A DNA stretch of 64,000 nt from CAIYZT01 sp947461435 (GCA_965284435.1 OZ260083.1:1736001-1800000), one strand, 5' to 3'; counted from the stretch's first letter, positions 17,211 to 26,104 are shown. A program made the numbers and translations. Notes: generated by a model not told the origin, from the sequence alone.

Positions 17211-17315
17211 ATGAAGCACCGCACGCGCCCGCCGGAACAAGATGACCAGCTCCGCCCTCGTCTGGTCGACCTGATCGATCTACGGCATGAGTTGATGAAG
17301 TTGACGGACCTGTGA
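17211..17315 (+). pseudogene. N-terminal remnant of an IS5-like transposase
   Basis: An ATG at 17211 opens a 34-codon frame reading QDDQLRPRLVDLIDLRHELM, which resembles the start of IS5-family transposases (pattern RSRLxxxIDxRHxLxxLA). It ends at a TGA that coincides with the left end of the following IS3 relic, so the IS3 element probably landed in it. Confidence 0.5.
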
Positions 17316-17394
17316 GCTACTCCCCCGAAAATCCGACAGTGACGGAAGCTATGATCTGAGCTTTGCAGGTCTCCAAGAATGAGGAGATCGGACG

Positions 17395-17688
17395 ATGAAG
17401 AAACGCAGGAACCATGATGCGGGGTTCAAAGCCCGTGTTGCGCTTGAGGCCTTGAAGGGTGAGCGGACCATATCGGAATTGGCTGCGGAATATGGCGTGC
17501 ATGCCACGATGATTCATCAGAGGAAGAAGGCGCTGAAGGACGGCGCGGCCGACATCTTTGATCGCGGTGGCGGGAAATCCCCTGCGGTCGATGAGGACAC
17601 TTTGCGGGCGCTGCATGCAAAGATCGGGGAGTTGGCTGTGGCCAACGATTTTTTGTCCAGAAGGCTCAAGCCTTGGATCGGCAAGTGA
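17395..17688 (+). CDS. IS3-family transposase OrfA (from a decayed element)
   Basis: This 97-residue protein begins KKRRNHDAGFKARVALEALK, with the helix-turn-helix ISELAAEYGVHATMIHQRKK and a zipper-like tail. A GAGGAG ribosome binding site precedes the ATG. The partner orfB is broken, so it cannot support transposition alone, although it could still bind element ends. Confidence 0.8.
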   Translation: MKKRRNHDAGFKARVALEALKGERTISELAAEYGVHATMIHQRKKALKDGAADIFDRGGGKSPAVDEDTLRALHAKIGELAVANDFLSRRLKPWIGK

Positions 17689-17780
17689 GGCGCGGGATGA
17701 TTTAGAAAAACTACCCCAGCCTGTCGATCGGGGCGCAATGCCGCCTGCCGTCGATCTCGCGTTCATCGTTTTACTATGAG

Positions 17781-18275
17781 TTGATGGGCGAGACGGCGAT
17801 GAACCTTGACCTGATGGTGGTGATCGACAAACAGTTCCTTGAGATACCGTTTTACGGCGTGCAGCAGATGATGTGGTACTTGCAGAACGGCGGCCATGCT
17901 TTGAATTGCAAGCGCATCCGGCGTCTGATGCAGCTTATGCCGATCTGCATAAAGCCCATACCCGTTGCGCGGCAACTCATGCTTGCATGTGTGAGAGGGA
18001 GCCGACCTGCGAAGGGGCACAAGACCGATCCGTATCTGCTGGGCGGGCTACGGATTGATCGCCCAAATCAGGTTGGGTGCGCCGACATTACCTATATTCC
18101 GATGAGGAAGGGATTTTTGGATCGCGTCGCCATAATGGACTGGTGCAACCGCAAAGTGCTGGCGTGGCGTACCTTCAATACGCTTGAGGCTAACTTCTGC
18201 GTCGAAGCGTTGAACGAGGCGGTCCACAAGTTCGGTTCGCCCGAGATCATGAACACTGATCAAGGGTCGTTGTGA
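17781..18275 (+). pseudogene. Broken IS3-family transposase orfB
   Basis: A stop after the first codons (about 17703) and a scrambled segment around 17955-18000 interrupt the frame. Recognisable family parts are PFYGVQQMMWYLQNGGHA, KRIRRLMQLMPI, then RPAKGHKTDPYLLGGLRIDR and the first DDE Asp in GCADITYIPMRKGF, then NTLEANFCVEALNEAVHKFG and IMNTDQGS with the second Asp. The protein stops just after that motif, so the catalytic Glu is missing. Confidence 0.82.
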
Positions 18276-18336
18276 CTTGCGCAGTGCCAGAACAATGGCA
18301 CAATGGTGCTGAGGCAAGGGAGGGGTTTCTATATAA

Positions 18337-18549
18337 ATGGCGCAGATAACAGCTTTCGAGGCTGCACTGAAGGCTTCCCACGAACCAATATTGAGTAACT
18401 TCATGGATTTGCAGGTCTGGGCACACATTAGTGCAGCTGGAGAGTGGGGCTCGGACGAAGATGTTTTGGGAACGTTGCGCCGGGCACTGGACGTTCTGAA
18501 GGCAAATCAGGCCACATCCTCCGAAATGTCGTGTCTCGAAGATGTTTGA
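18337..18549 (+). CDS. Small hypothetical protein
   Basis: This 70-residue frame starts at an ATG with a purine-rich GGGAGGGG about 12 bases upstream. The product (FEAALKASHEPILSNFMDLQ, then GSDEDVLGTLRRALDVLKAN) is acidic and helical without membrane segments. I do not recognise it. It sits between a dead IS3 element and a repeat block, so it may be the start of a longer decayed gene. Confidence that it is expressed is low. Confidence 0.3.
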   Translation: MAQITAFEAALKASHEPILSNFMDLQVWAHISAAGEWGSDEDVLGTLRRALDVLKANQATSSEMSCLEDV

Positions 18550-18765
18550 ATCCGCACTTGCAGAGTTTCGATTATTTTGATCGTCAATGGAGTGGAAATC
18601 CAGTTTGATGCGATCCTGATCAGGTCCGAAATTGCGGCACTGGATTTCCCCAAAGATTATTTTCTGGAGGAGTTGCAGGGCGTGGATTTGGCGCACGAGT
18701 TTGGCAAAATTCCGACATCTGCGGCCATGTCACGCGGCAGGTTGGGTGCCTGAGCGTCGGACGAC

Positions 18766-18807
18766 GCTGTGTTACACTAGCTAAACAGCTTGCTGTGTTA
18801 ACATAGC
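18766..18807. repeat. Paired-dyad element (18.8 kb)
   Basis: Two 16-bp dyads, GCTGTGTTACACTAGC at 18766 and GCTGTGTTAACATAGC at 18792, have centres 26 bp apart, followed by GAATGG. The arrangement recurs at eight other places between 7.5 and 28.3 kb. The following roughly 230 bases (to about 19040) also align by eye with 26448-26680. Confidence 0.75.
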
Positions 18808-19117
18808 GAATGGTTCCAGAAACTCCGCGCGGAGCGTGGCCGGGCAGAAATACATGCTGTGCGACATCCAAACGCTTGCCGCCAGCCTTCGTGCGCTCTC
18901 GTTGGGCCCGGAATGGCAGATGGAACACTATGACATACAGCATTCGGCGTCGTCCTTTCTTTCGCTTGCTGTGCCCGTTGTGCAACTGGCATGCCCAGTG
19001 AAGGTCAACAGCGGCCCAAAGCAGACAGTCAGTGGTCTCGCCGTCGACAACTATTTCTTGCCTTTCGAGAAAACACGTTCACGGCCACGTGGCGCGGTCA
19101 TCGCATCGCAAAGAGAC
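18808..19117. repeat. Long repeat partner of 26.45-26.68 kb
   Basis: From 18808 the words AGCGTGGC, ATGCTGTGC, GCTTGC, CTCTC, TTGGGCC, GCTTGCTGTG, CATGCC, GAAGGTCA and CGGCCC follow in the same order and spacing as in 26448-26680. No convincing gene lies in it. The alignment has many substitutions, so these are old copies. Confidence 0.5.
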
Positions 19118-19984
19118 TCAATAAAGTCCCAAATCACGCATGATGGGGGGCCAATCCTTGATGCGTTTGCGGGCCTTTTCCGGTGTTTTTCCGGCGACGG
19201 CATGAATGACGACGTTCATCAACGTCGTCATGGGCCCGGTGCTTTCCAAGAACGCATCGACCTTGGTTGTCACATGAAATGTAAATGCGGTTTCTTGCGC
19301 TGCCCAAGTGTTTAGCTCGTCGGTCACCACCACGACGGACATGCCAAGCCGCTTTGCAGTCTTCACGATATGCAGCGCCTCCCGGGCATAGGGGGCCATG
19401 TCTACCATCACGAGGCAGCGCTTTTCTTTGGCCCGCCGAAAAGACGGGATCCATTCCACCAACCCACCGTCATGGGGCGACAAGAATCTTACTGATCCAC
19501 GGACAATGGAAAGCCTGCGCGTGAAATCTTCGGCTATGCCGCGCACGGTTTGAAAGCCCACGACAAAGACCTCGTCGGCCGAGGCAATCGCGTCAATCGC
19601 CATTGGCCAAGCAGGCTTGTCCACTTCATGCGCCAAGGCCAGAACGGCGTCCGCGTCACGCTTTAGGATCGCGCCGATTTCACCATCCAAGAGCCGGAAG
19701 TATCGGTCATTAGGAGAGATGTGGCTGTTGACCAGCGCTGCCTGCAGTCCTTCTTTCAGGCCTTGCAGACCCTTGAAGCCCGCGCGTTTCAGGAAACGGC
19801 TGACGGTAATTTCGCTGACGCCGGTCTTGGCGGCCACCGACGCGCCGGTCTCAAGCCCCAGAGTTGCCTCGTTCAGCGTTAGCCATTGAACGATGACTGC
19901 CTCGGATTTGGTCATCGTTCCGGAAAGGCTGCGCAAGCGCAGCGCAAGGGGAGATTCCTCGGGTGGTGTGGGCGTATCATTCAT
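19118..19984 (-). CDS. RpiR/MurR-family transcriptional regulator
   Basis: This 288-residue regulator has an N-terminal helix-turn-helix of the HTH_6 type (LGLETGASVAAKTGVSEITV, then SRFLKRAGFKGLQGLKEGLQ) and a C-terminal SIS sugar-phosphate-binding fold (ADEVFVVGFQTVRGIAEDF, CLVMVDMAPYAREAL, then MSVVVVTDELNTWA). I chose the ATG at 19984; the longer frame from 20107 would run into the promoter of the neighbour. It is transcribed divergently from a PotD-like ABC operon, which it probably controls in response to a small metabolite. Confidence 0.87.
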   Translation of the reverse strand: MNDTPTPPEESPLALRLRSLSGTMTKSEAVIVQWLTLNEATLGLETGASVAAKTGVSEITVSRFLKRAGFKGLQGLKEGLQAALVNSHISPNDRYFRLLDGEIGAILKRDADAVLALAHEVDKPAWPMAIDAIASADEVFVVGFQTVRGIAEDFTRRLSIVRGSVRFLSPHDGGLVEWIPSFRRAKEKRCLVMVDMAPYAREALHIVKTAKRLGMSVVVVTDELNTWAAQETAFTFHVTTKVDAFLESTGPMTTLMNVVIHAVAGKTPEKARKRIKDWPPIMRDLGLY

Positions 19985-20108
19985 GACAGCGTTTACAACA
20001 ATATACTTATATGGTAGCGATCTGTCATAACCATAACACGCTCGAGTCGCTGCCGCCAACAGATTTCGACCCCGTGGCACGACATCGGGCAACAACCGGG
20101 AGATCACG
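19985..20108. promoter_or_regulatory. Divergent control region between regulator and transporter operon
   Basis: These 124 bases separate two divergent starts. An AT-rich part around 19993-20035 (AATATACTTATATGG, then CATAACCATAACA) offers -10-like boxes in both directions. A GGGAGATC ribosome binding site precedes the binding-protein ATG. No perfect palindrome stands out, so the operator for the RpiR protein is not fixed. Confidence 0.45.
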
Positions 20109-21128
20109 ATGAAGGTCTGTGGATTGGCGGCCTCGCTGGCCTTGGTGGCTGGCGTGGCTCAGGCAGAGGGCACGCTCGCCCTTTATAACTGGGGCGACTA
20201 TATCAACCCTGAAATTTTGTCGAAGTTCACCGAGGAGACCGGTATCGCGGTCACGCTGGACACCTATTCGTCGAACGAGGAAATGCTGGCCAAGATACAG
20301 GCGGGCGCAACGGGCTATGACATCGTATTCCCGTCGGTCCACATGAACGATATCATGTTGAAACTGGGCTTGCTGGAAAAGACCGACATCAACTTGTCGC
20401 CCGATTTCAGGAACATCGACCCAGCAAACCTGCGGTCCAAGGAAGACCCGACCAGCAGCTATTGCCTGCCCTATGCCTGGGGCACTGTGGGGGTATTTTA
20501 TAACGAAAAGGTCACGGGGCCGATCGCGTCTTGGGCGGATTTCTTTGCGATCCCGGAAAAGACTGGTGCCAAGATCATCTTGTTGGACGACATGCGCGAA
20601 GTCCTGGCGATAGGCCTGATAGCGACGGGCAAGTCGGTGAACTCGACCGATCCGGCGGATTTGCAGGCGGCGACAGATTACATCTTGGCCCACAAGGGCA
20701 GCGTGTCAGCCTTTACCTATGACAGCATGGCGTTGCTCACCTCGGGTGACATTGCGGCGGCGCATTACTTTGTGGGCGGCAACGTGCTGTTTACCGAGAT
20801 GCCCGACATAAAGTACATGCTGCCTTCTGAAGGGGCGACGATGTACCAAGAAAACATGTGCGTGCTGGCCTCGGCGCCTGACAAGGAAAATGCCAAGAAA
20901 TTCATGGAGTTCTATCTGCGGCCCGAGATTGCCGCGCTGAACGTGGCGCAGCAGTTCAACGGCACTGCCAATATGCCCGCACGCGAGATGATCCCGGACG
21001 CGATCAAGAGCAACCCCAACATCACAGTGTCGGCCGAGACGCTGATGCGCCTGCATATTTTCGAGGATATCGGGGCAGCGCTGAAGCTTTACGACCGGGC
21101 TTGGAATACCATTCGCACCGCACAATGA
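20109..21128 (+). CDS. Spermidine/putrescine-type ABC substrate-binding protein
   Basis: This 339-residue PotD/PotF-like periplasmic protein has a Sec signal peptide (GLAASLALVAGVAQAEG). Mature hallmarks are LALYNWGDYINPEILSKF, YDIVFPSVHMNDIM and LPYAWGTVGVFYNEK. The acidic residues that bind the amines of polyamines in PotD are not obvious at every position, so the substrate could be another amine or peptide-like compound. It is the first gene of a five-gene operon (binding protein, ATPase, two permeases, DmpA-type peptidase) transcribed away from an RpiR regulator. Confidence 0.88.
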   Translation: MKVCGLAASLALVAGVAQAEGTLALYNWGDYINPEILSKFTEETGIAVTLDTYSSNEEMLAKIQAGATGYDIVFPSVHMNDIMLKLGLLEKTDINLSPDFRNIDPANLRSKEDPTSSYCLPYAWGTVGVFYNEKVTGPIASWADFFAIPEKTGAKIILLDDMREVLAIGLIATGKSVNSTDPADLQAATDYILAHKGSVSAFTYDSMALLTSGDIAAAHYFVGGNVLFTEMPDIKYMLPSEGATMYQENMCVLASAPDKENAKKFMEFYLRPEIAALNVAQQFNGTANMPAREMIPDAIKSNPNITVSAETLMRLHIFEDIGAALKLYDRAWNTIRTAQ

Positions 21129-21180
21129 TCTGAACCGGGCGGCCCCAAGCGGGCCGCCCCAAACTTCCGGGGCAAGCGAC

Positions 21181-22248
21181 ATGGCACTTCTGGAAATCCG
21201 CAAGGCGCGGCGAGAATTTGTCACACCCGAAGGGGGCCGGCTGGCGGCGCTGGATGGGGTCGATCTGGATGTCGGCGCCAACGAGTTCGTCACCCTGCTG
21301 GGGCCGTCTGGCTGTGGCAAGACGACTCTCCTGCGCGCCATCGCCGGGTTCGAGACGCTGGATGCGGGCTCGATCACTCTGGATGGCGCTGACTTGGCAG
21401 TCCTGCCGCCCTTCCGCCGGCCGGTGAACACGGTGTTCCAAAGCTATGCCTTGTTCAGCCACATGACCGTGGCCCGCAACGTGGGCTATGCGCTGGAAGT
21501 GCGCGGCGAGGATCGTGCGACCCGCGGCCGCGCCGTGGGCGAGGCCTTGGAAAAGGTCGGCCTGTCGAGCATGGGCAGCCGCAAGCCGAACCAGTTGTCG
21601 GGCGGCCAGCGCCAACGCGTGGCGCTGGCCCGCGCCATCATCGGCAAGCCGCGCCTGTTGCTTTTGGATGAACCCCTGTCGGCCCTCGACCGCAACCTGC
21701 GCCAGCAGATGCAGATCGAGCTGAAGACCCTGCAGAACACTCTTGGCATCGCCTTTGTCTTTGTGACGCATGACCAGGAAGAGGCACTGACCATGTCGGA
21801 TCGCATCGTGGTGATGCGGTCAGGGCGGATCGAACAGATCGGCAGCCCGCGCGACATCTACCGCCATCCCAAGAACCGCTTTGTGGCCGAGTTCATCGGC
21901 GAGACCAACCTGTTCGCCCTGACCGTAGATCGGATCGAAGGCCCCTGTGCCTTGGCAAGCACGGCCGAGGGTTTGGAACTGGCCCTGCCGGTCGGTACCA
22001 CCAAACCCGGCGACAGGGTGCTGGCGGTGTTACGGCCTGCCGATTTCGTGCTGTCAAATCAGGGGATTGCAGCCAAGGTTACAAAGGCGGTCTATCTGGG
22101 CTCAGACCTGCACATTTTCGCGCAACCGACCGCGGGCGGGGCCGAAATTCGCATCACGGCGCGCGACAGCGCAGCCGCCCCCAAGCCGGGCGATCTGGTG
22201 CATCTCACCTATGACCCAGCAGCCCCCCATGTGCTGGAGGCCGCGTAA
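21181..22248 (+). CDS. PotA-like ABC transporter ATPase
   Basis: This 355-residue ATPase belongs to the PotA/MalK group. Walker A is GPSGCGKTTLLRAIAG, the Q-loop is VFQSYALFSHMTV, the signature LSGGQRQRVALARA, Walker B LLLLDEPLSALDRNLR and the switch FVFVTHDQEEAL. After about residue 240 a TOBE-type regulatory domain follows (FIGETNLFALTV, VLAVLRPADFVL, VYLGSDLHIFA). Its stop overlaps the start of the first permease gene (TAATG). Confidence 0.93.
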   Translation: MALLEIRKARREFVTPEGGRLAALDGVDLDVGANEFVTLLGPSGCGKTTLLRAIAGFETLDAGSITLDGADLAVLPPFRRPVNTVFQSYALFSHMTVARNVGYALEVRGEDRATRGRAVGEALEKVGLSSMGSRKPNQLSGGQRQRVALARAIIGKPRLLLLDEPLSALDRNLRQQMQIELKTLQNTLGIAFVFVTHDQEEALTMSDRIVVMRSGRIEQIGSPRDIYRHPKNRFVAEFIGETNLFALTVDRIEGPCALASTAEGLELALPVGTTKPGDRVLAVLRPADFVLSNQGIAAKVTKAVYLGSDLHIFAQPTAGGAEIRITARDSAAAPKPGDLVHLTYDPAAPHVLEAA

Positions 22249-23135
22249 TGGCCGCCAAACGCCAAAGCTTGATCCTGACGACCCTGTTGGCACCGGTCAC
22301 GCTGTTTCTGGGCGTATTTTTCCTGTTGCCTTTGATGATCATCGCGCTCTTTTCGCTGCTGACGCCGGGGCTTTACGGCGGGGTGGAGTGGACATTCTAC
22401 CATTGGAACTATGGCCGCATCTTTGGCTGGGCCGATGGGCTGATGGAGATTTACGAGCCGATCTACTTGCTGATCCTGATGCGCAGCCTTGGTTTTGCCG
22501 CCATGACGGTCGTGCTGTGCCTGATCCTGTGCTACCCGGTCGCCTTCTGGGTCAGCAGGTTGCCCAACCGCTGGCGCCTTTTCTGTCTGTTTCTGATCAC
22601 GCTTCCGTTTTTTTCCAGCCTGATTGTGCGGCTTTACGCGTGGCTTTTGATCTTGAAACCCTCGGGCATCCTGAACACCGTACTGATGGGCACCGGGCTG
22701 ATCACCGAACCGTTGGAGATCCTATACACTCCGGTTGCGGTGGTGCTGGGCATGGTCTACCTCATGGTCCCTTTCATGTTCCTGCCGCTTTATTCGGCGG
22801 TGGACAACCTGGACCGGGCACTGGTCGAAGCGTCGATGGATCTGGGCGCTACACGGGTGCAGACCTTCATCAAGGTGATCCTGCCGCAGACCCTGCCGGG
22901 GATTTTGGGCGGTGCGGTGATCGTGTTCATCCCTTCGGTCGGCAACTTCATCGTGCCGGACGTGCTGGGCGGGGCCAAGGGGCTGATGATTGGCAATCTG
23001 GTTGAGCAGCAGTTCCTGTCGGCGCGCAACTGGCCCTTTGGCTCGGCGCTGTCGATGATCGTGATGGCCGTGGTTCTGACCGTGCTTTTGTCGTCGATGA
23101 CCTTTGCCCGGCGCAGGGGAGGCCAGAATGCGTAA
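22248..23135 (+). CDS. PotB-like ABC transporter permease
   Basis: This 295-residue inner-membrane protein has about six membrane helices. The EAA loop that contacts the ATPase is ALVEASMDLGATRVQTFIKV, followed by ILPQTLPGILGGAVIVFIPS, typical of PotB. It forms the channel with the PotC-like protein encoded next. The start overlaps the ATPase stop and its own stop overlaps the next start, so the genes are translationally coupled. Confidence 0.92.
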   Translation: MAAKRQSLILTTLLAPVTLFLGVFFLLPLMIIALFSLLTPGLYGGVEWTFYHWNYGRIFGWADGLMEIYEPIYLLILMRSLGFAAMTVVLCLILCYPVAFWVSRLPNRWRLFCLFLITLPFFSSLIVRLYAWLLILKPSGILNTVLMGTGLITEPLEILYTPVAVVLGMVYLMVPFMFLPLYSAVDNLDRALVEASMDLGATRVQTFIKVILPQTLPGILGGAVIVFIPSVGNFIVPDVLGGAKGLMIGNLVEQQFLSARNWPFGSALSMIVMAVVLTVLLSSMTFARRRGGQNA

Positions 23136-23964
23136 TCCGGTCGGCTGGGCCGCGCTGACCCTGTTCTCGCTGGCGTTCTTTCTGTTCATCTATGCGCCCT
23201 TGCTGGTGATCATCGGCTATTCGTTCAACTCGAATCCGATCAACATGATGATCTGGGAACACTTTACCCTTGACTGGTATCGCGGCCTGTTGGGTCTGGG
23301 CGAAAGGGTCAGCGACGGTACCAACCGCGCGGCCTATATTGAAAGCACCGACCAGATGCTGGCCGCGTTGCGCACGTCTTTGACGGTCGCGGCCTTTACG
23401 ACCACGATCTCGACCGTGATCGGCACGGCCACGGCGATTGCGCTGGCGGGCTATCGCTTTGCCGCCAAGGGGTTCTACAATGGCTTTTTGATGTTGCCGA
23501 TGATGATGCCGGACATCGTGCTGGGCATCGGCCTGCTGATCTTTTTCGTCACGATCGGCATGAACCTGTCGTTGCTGACCATCATCATCGGGCATTGCAC
23601 GTTTCTGACGTCCTATGTGTTCATCATCGTTCAGGCACGCATCGCGGGGCTGGACCCGGCACTGGAGGAAGCCTCGGCCGATCTTGGTGCCTCTGAATGG
23701 GTGACGCTGCGCAAGGTGCTCTTGCCGCAACTGGCGCCGGGCATCGTCGGTGGGGCGCTTTTAGCGTTCGTCATCTCGATGGATGACCTGGTGATCACCT
23801 ATTTCGTGGCGGGGACCGACAACACCACCCTGCCGGTGTTCATCTTCGGCATGGTCCGCCGGGGGGTAAAGCCCGAGATCAACGCCATCGCAACCATGAT
23901 GATCCTCTTCTCGGTCGTGATCGCGGCCTTAGGGCTTTGGCTGCGCGCCAGAAAGACCGACTGA
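23128..23964 (+). CDS. PotC-like ABC transporter permease
   Basis: This 278-residue permease starts at the ATG at 23128, eight bases before the end of the PotB-like gene. Membrane helices alternate with ALEEASADLGASEWVTLRKV, the EAA loop, and LLPQLAPGIVGGALLAFVIS. The segment FSFNSNP-like YSFNSNPINMMIWEHFTLDW near the N-terminus is characteristic of PotC. A gap of one base separates its stop from the peptidase gene. Confidence 0.92.
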   Translation: MRNPVGWAALTLFSLAFFLFIYAPLLVIIGYSFNSNPINMMIWEHFTLDWYRGLLGLGERVSDGTNRAAYIESTDQMLAALRTSLTVAAFTTTISTVIGTATAIALAGYRFAAKGFYNGFLMLPMMMPDIVLGIGLLIFFVTIGMNLSLLTIIIGHCTFLTSYVFIIVQARIAGLDPALEEASADLGASEWVTLRKVLLPQLAPGIVGGALLAFVISMDDLVITYFVAGTDNTTLPVFIFGMVRRGVKPEINAIATMMILFSVVIAALGLWLRARKTD

Positions 23965-23965
23965 T

Positions 23966-25045
23966 ATGAAAGACTTTGGTAGCAAACCCCGCGCACGCGA
24001 CCTGGGCCTGCCGTTTCCCGGCACGCCGGGCCCCTTGAACGCCATCACCGACGTGCCGGGTGTGGCCGTGGGGTTCTGCACCCTGACCGATCCAGCGCGG
24101 GCAATGCGGACCGGCGTGACGGCCATCCTGCCAAGGCCGGGCACCGACCCCAAGCCGGTATGGGCGGGGCAATATGCGCTGAACGGCAATGGCGAGATGA
24201 CGGGGACGCATTGGATCAACGATGCCGGCTATTTTGTTGGCCCGATCTGCATCACCAACACGCACGGCGTGGGAGCGGCGCATAGCGGAGCGACGCGCTG
24301 GATGATTGACACCTATGCCGAGTATTTCCAGAACAACCACGCTTGGGCGATGCCAGTCATTGCAGAAACCTATGACGGCGTGCTGAACGATATCAACGCC
24401 ATGCATGTGCGGCCCGAACACGCCATCGAAGCCCTGAATGCCGCCAGCACCGGCGCGGTGGCCGAAGGGTCAACTGGCGGTGGCAATGGGATGATCTGTT
24501 ACGAATTTAAAGGCGGCACGGGCACGTCATCACGCCGGATCGAGGTGGGCGGACTGGGCTATACCGTTGCGGCGCTTGTGCAGGCCAACCATGGCATCCG
24601 CCCTTGGCTGAACATTCTGGGCCAGCCGGTCGGACGGCTGATGCCAGAGGGGGCGCTTTACTCGGCCGAGATGGGATCAATCATCGTCGTCGTGGCGACT
24701 GATGCGCCCCTGTCGGGCCTCTCGCTGCGGCAAGTGGCCAAACGTGCGGCAATCGGCATCGGGCGCGGCGGGACGCCGGGCGGCAATAATTCGGGCGACA
24801 TCTTTCTGGCATTCTCGACCGCCAACGAGGGACCCATGCCGCAATTCGCTCCTGTCCAGCAAAGCAAACAGGAACTAAACGGCGAACATCTGGACGTGCT
24901 CTATCTTGCGGCGGTTGAGGCGATTGAAGAGTCGGTCGTAAATGCGATCGTCGCGGGCGATGATGTACAAACCATTAAGCCCAAAGGCTTGACCTGCCAC
25001 GCTATTGACACCAACCGCCTGCGCGCGATGTTTCAAAAGGTCTGA
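23966..25045 (+). CDS. P1/S58-family aminopeptidase (DmpA-like)
   Basis: This 359-residue Ntn-type hydrolase is related to DmpA and the beta-peptidyl aminopeptidases, which cleave themselves before a Ser that becomes the nucleophile. Here the likely cleavage and active site is GGNNSGDIFLAFS (about residues 272-284). Other family segments are NAITDVPGVAVGFCTL, the glycine-rich EGSTGGGNGMICYEFKGG, and VANHGIRP-like QANHGIRPWLNILG. No signal peptide is present, so it acts in the cytoplasm. Directly downstream of a PotDABC-like transporter, it probably processes the imported compound, for example an amide or a D- or beta-amino-acid peptide. Confidence 0.87.
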   Translation: MKDFGSKPRARDLGLPFPGTPGPLNAITDVPGVAVGFCTLTDPARAMRTGVTAILPRPGTDPKPVWAGQYALNGNGEMTGTHWINDAGYFVGPICITNTHGVGAAHSGATRWMIDTYAEYFQNNHAWAMPVIAETYDGVLNDINAMHVRPEHAIEALNAASTGAVAEGSTGGGNGMICYEFKGGTGTSSRRIEVGGLGYTVAALVQANHGIRPWLNILGQPVGRLMPEGALYSAEMGSIIVVVATDAPLSGLSLRQVAKRAAIGIGRGGTPGGNNSGDIFLAFSTANEGPMPQFAPVQQSKQELNGEHLDVLYLAAVEAIEESVVNAIVAGDDVQTIKPKGLTCHAIDTNRLRAMFQKV

Positions 25046-25543
25046 TCAAGACTTGGTTGCCAGCGAAACACCCCCGCTTGCTGCCGACAGACCGCCGTGG
25101 CACCTGACGCAAGAACACAGACATGCTGTGTTTTTTTTGGCTCTTCCTCTCTCCGCACCGCATGACTGCTTTCCGCCCCTTGCGTCGCTGTCGATTACTA
25201 AAAAGAACTGTCCATAATCTATCGATGCTGATTGTCCTGCCAACGAAAGGACAAGGGGACTTTGGGCTGATGAACTGAGCGGAAGTTGTTCAGGGTCAGG
25301 CTGCTGACAAACACGGTGTTGCAACAGCGAACCCGAATGCTGTGTTAACACAGCAAATGGCGCACGCATCAAGGCACTGAACGCATCCAGCCACCAAAGG
25401 CGGCATCACACGCCCAAACGTCAACCTGCCCTGACAAACTCTCGCTGCGCCAATCACGGCAACGGGAACATTGTGGTACACTACTTAGACAAGATGCTGT
25501 GTTAACACAGCAAATGAGGCAGGCAGCTAGCTGTTATTCACTC
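25046..25543. repeat. Repeat-rich spacer with two paired-dyad elements
   Basis: This stretch has no supportable gene. It holds paired dyads at 25313-25354 (second dyad GCTGTGTTAACACAGC at 25339) and 25470-25511 (second dyad, same 16 bases, at 25496). The bases between them (GCACTGAACGCATCCAGCCA, GGCATCACACGCCCAAACG, ACTCTCGCTGCGCCAATCAC) recur in the same order near 26200-26310 and 28110-28190. Confidence 0.7.
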
Positions 25544-26104
25544 TCAGGAAAGAAGGCGCTGAACCTCGGTCTCAATCTCCGATCCGATGGGTGCGGTGCC
25601 CGAGCGCCACGTGCCCACGACCTTACCCTGCCGGTCGAAGAGGACCTTGTTGAAGTTCCATTCCGGTTCGAACCCGGTGGTCTTCTTCAACCAAAGGTAC
25701 AAAGGATGCGCCATTGGTCCTGTGACATGGGCGATCACCGACATTGGCATCGTGATGCCGTAGTTCAGTTCGCAAAAACTCTTCACCTCTTCATTGCTGG
25801 CCTTTTCCTGATGGAAATCGTCCGAAGGCACTGCAAAGACCACAAGGCCCTGATCCATGTAGGTGTCCTGCAGCTTCTGCAAGGCCGAAAATTGCGGCGT
25901 GTAACCGCAGAGCGACGCCGTGTTGACCAGCAGAACGACCTTTCCTGCGAAATCCGCAGAACCGTAACTGCCGCCGTAGATCGACTCAAAGGTCCAGTCC
26001 TGCGTTCCGATTGCAGTCTCAGCATAAGCCATGTTCGTTCCTTTCAATGCGGTGGCCGCAGCCGCAAGGCCGAGCCCAATCAGAACCTGTCTGCGATGCG
26101 TCAT
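25544..26104 (-). CDS. Glutathione peroxidase-family protein with Tat signal
   Basis: This 186-residue protein reduces peroxides using thiols. The active-site region is LVNTASLCGYTPQFSALQKL, with Cys in place of selenocysteine, followed by VVFAVPSDDFHQEKAS (the Gln partner) and the WNFNKVLFD motif (the Trp and Asn partners). The N-terminus THRRQVLIGLGLAAAATAL is a twin-arginine type signal, which predicts export to the periplasm, less usual for this family. A cytoplasmic version would start later. It lies alone between repeat blocks and reads opposite to its neighbours. Confidence 0.87.
   Translation of the reverse strand: MTHRRQVLIGLGLAAAATALKGTNMAYAETAIGTQDWTFESIYGGSYGSADFAGKVVLLVNTASLCGYTPQFSALQKLQDTYMDQGLVVFAVPSDDFHQEKASNEEVKSFCELNYGITMPMSVIAHVTGPMAHPLYLWLKKTTGFEPEWNFNKVLFDRQGKVVGTWRSGTAPIGSEIETEVQRLLS

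Larger units (their letters stand above)
17313..18275 (+). mobile_element. Degenerate IS3-family element, right end lost
   Basis: The left end at about 17313 (TGAGCTACTCCCCCGAAAAT) is followed by an intact orfA and a broken orfB. The right end and the last third of orfB, including the catalytic Glu region, are absent. It belongs to a different IS3 branch from the complete element at 4830-6060, with different OrfA and OrfB motifs. It is nested between IS5 and IS66 remnants, showing repeated insertion at this site. Confidence 0.75.
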
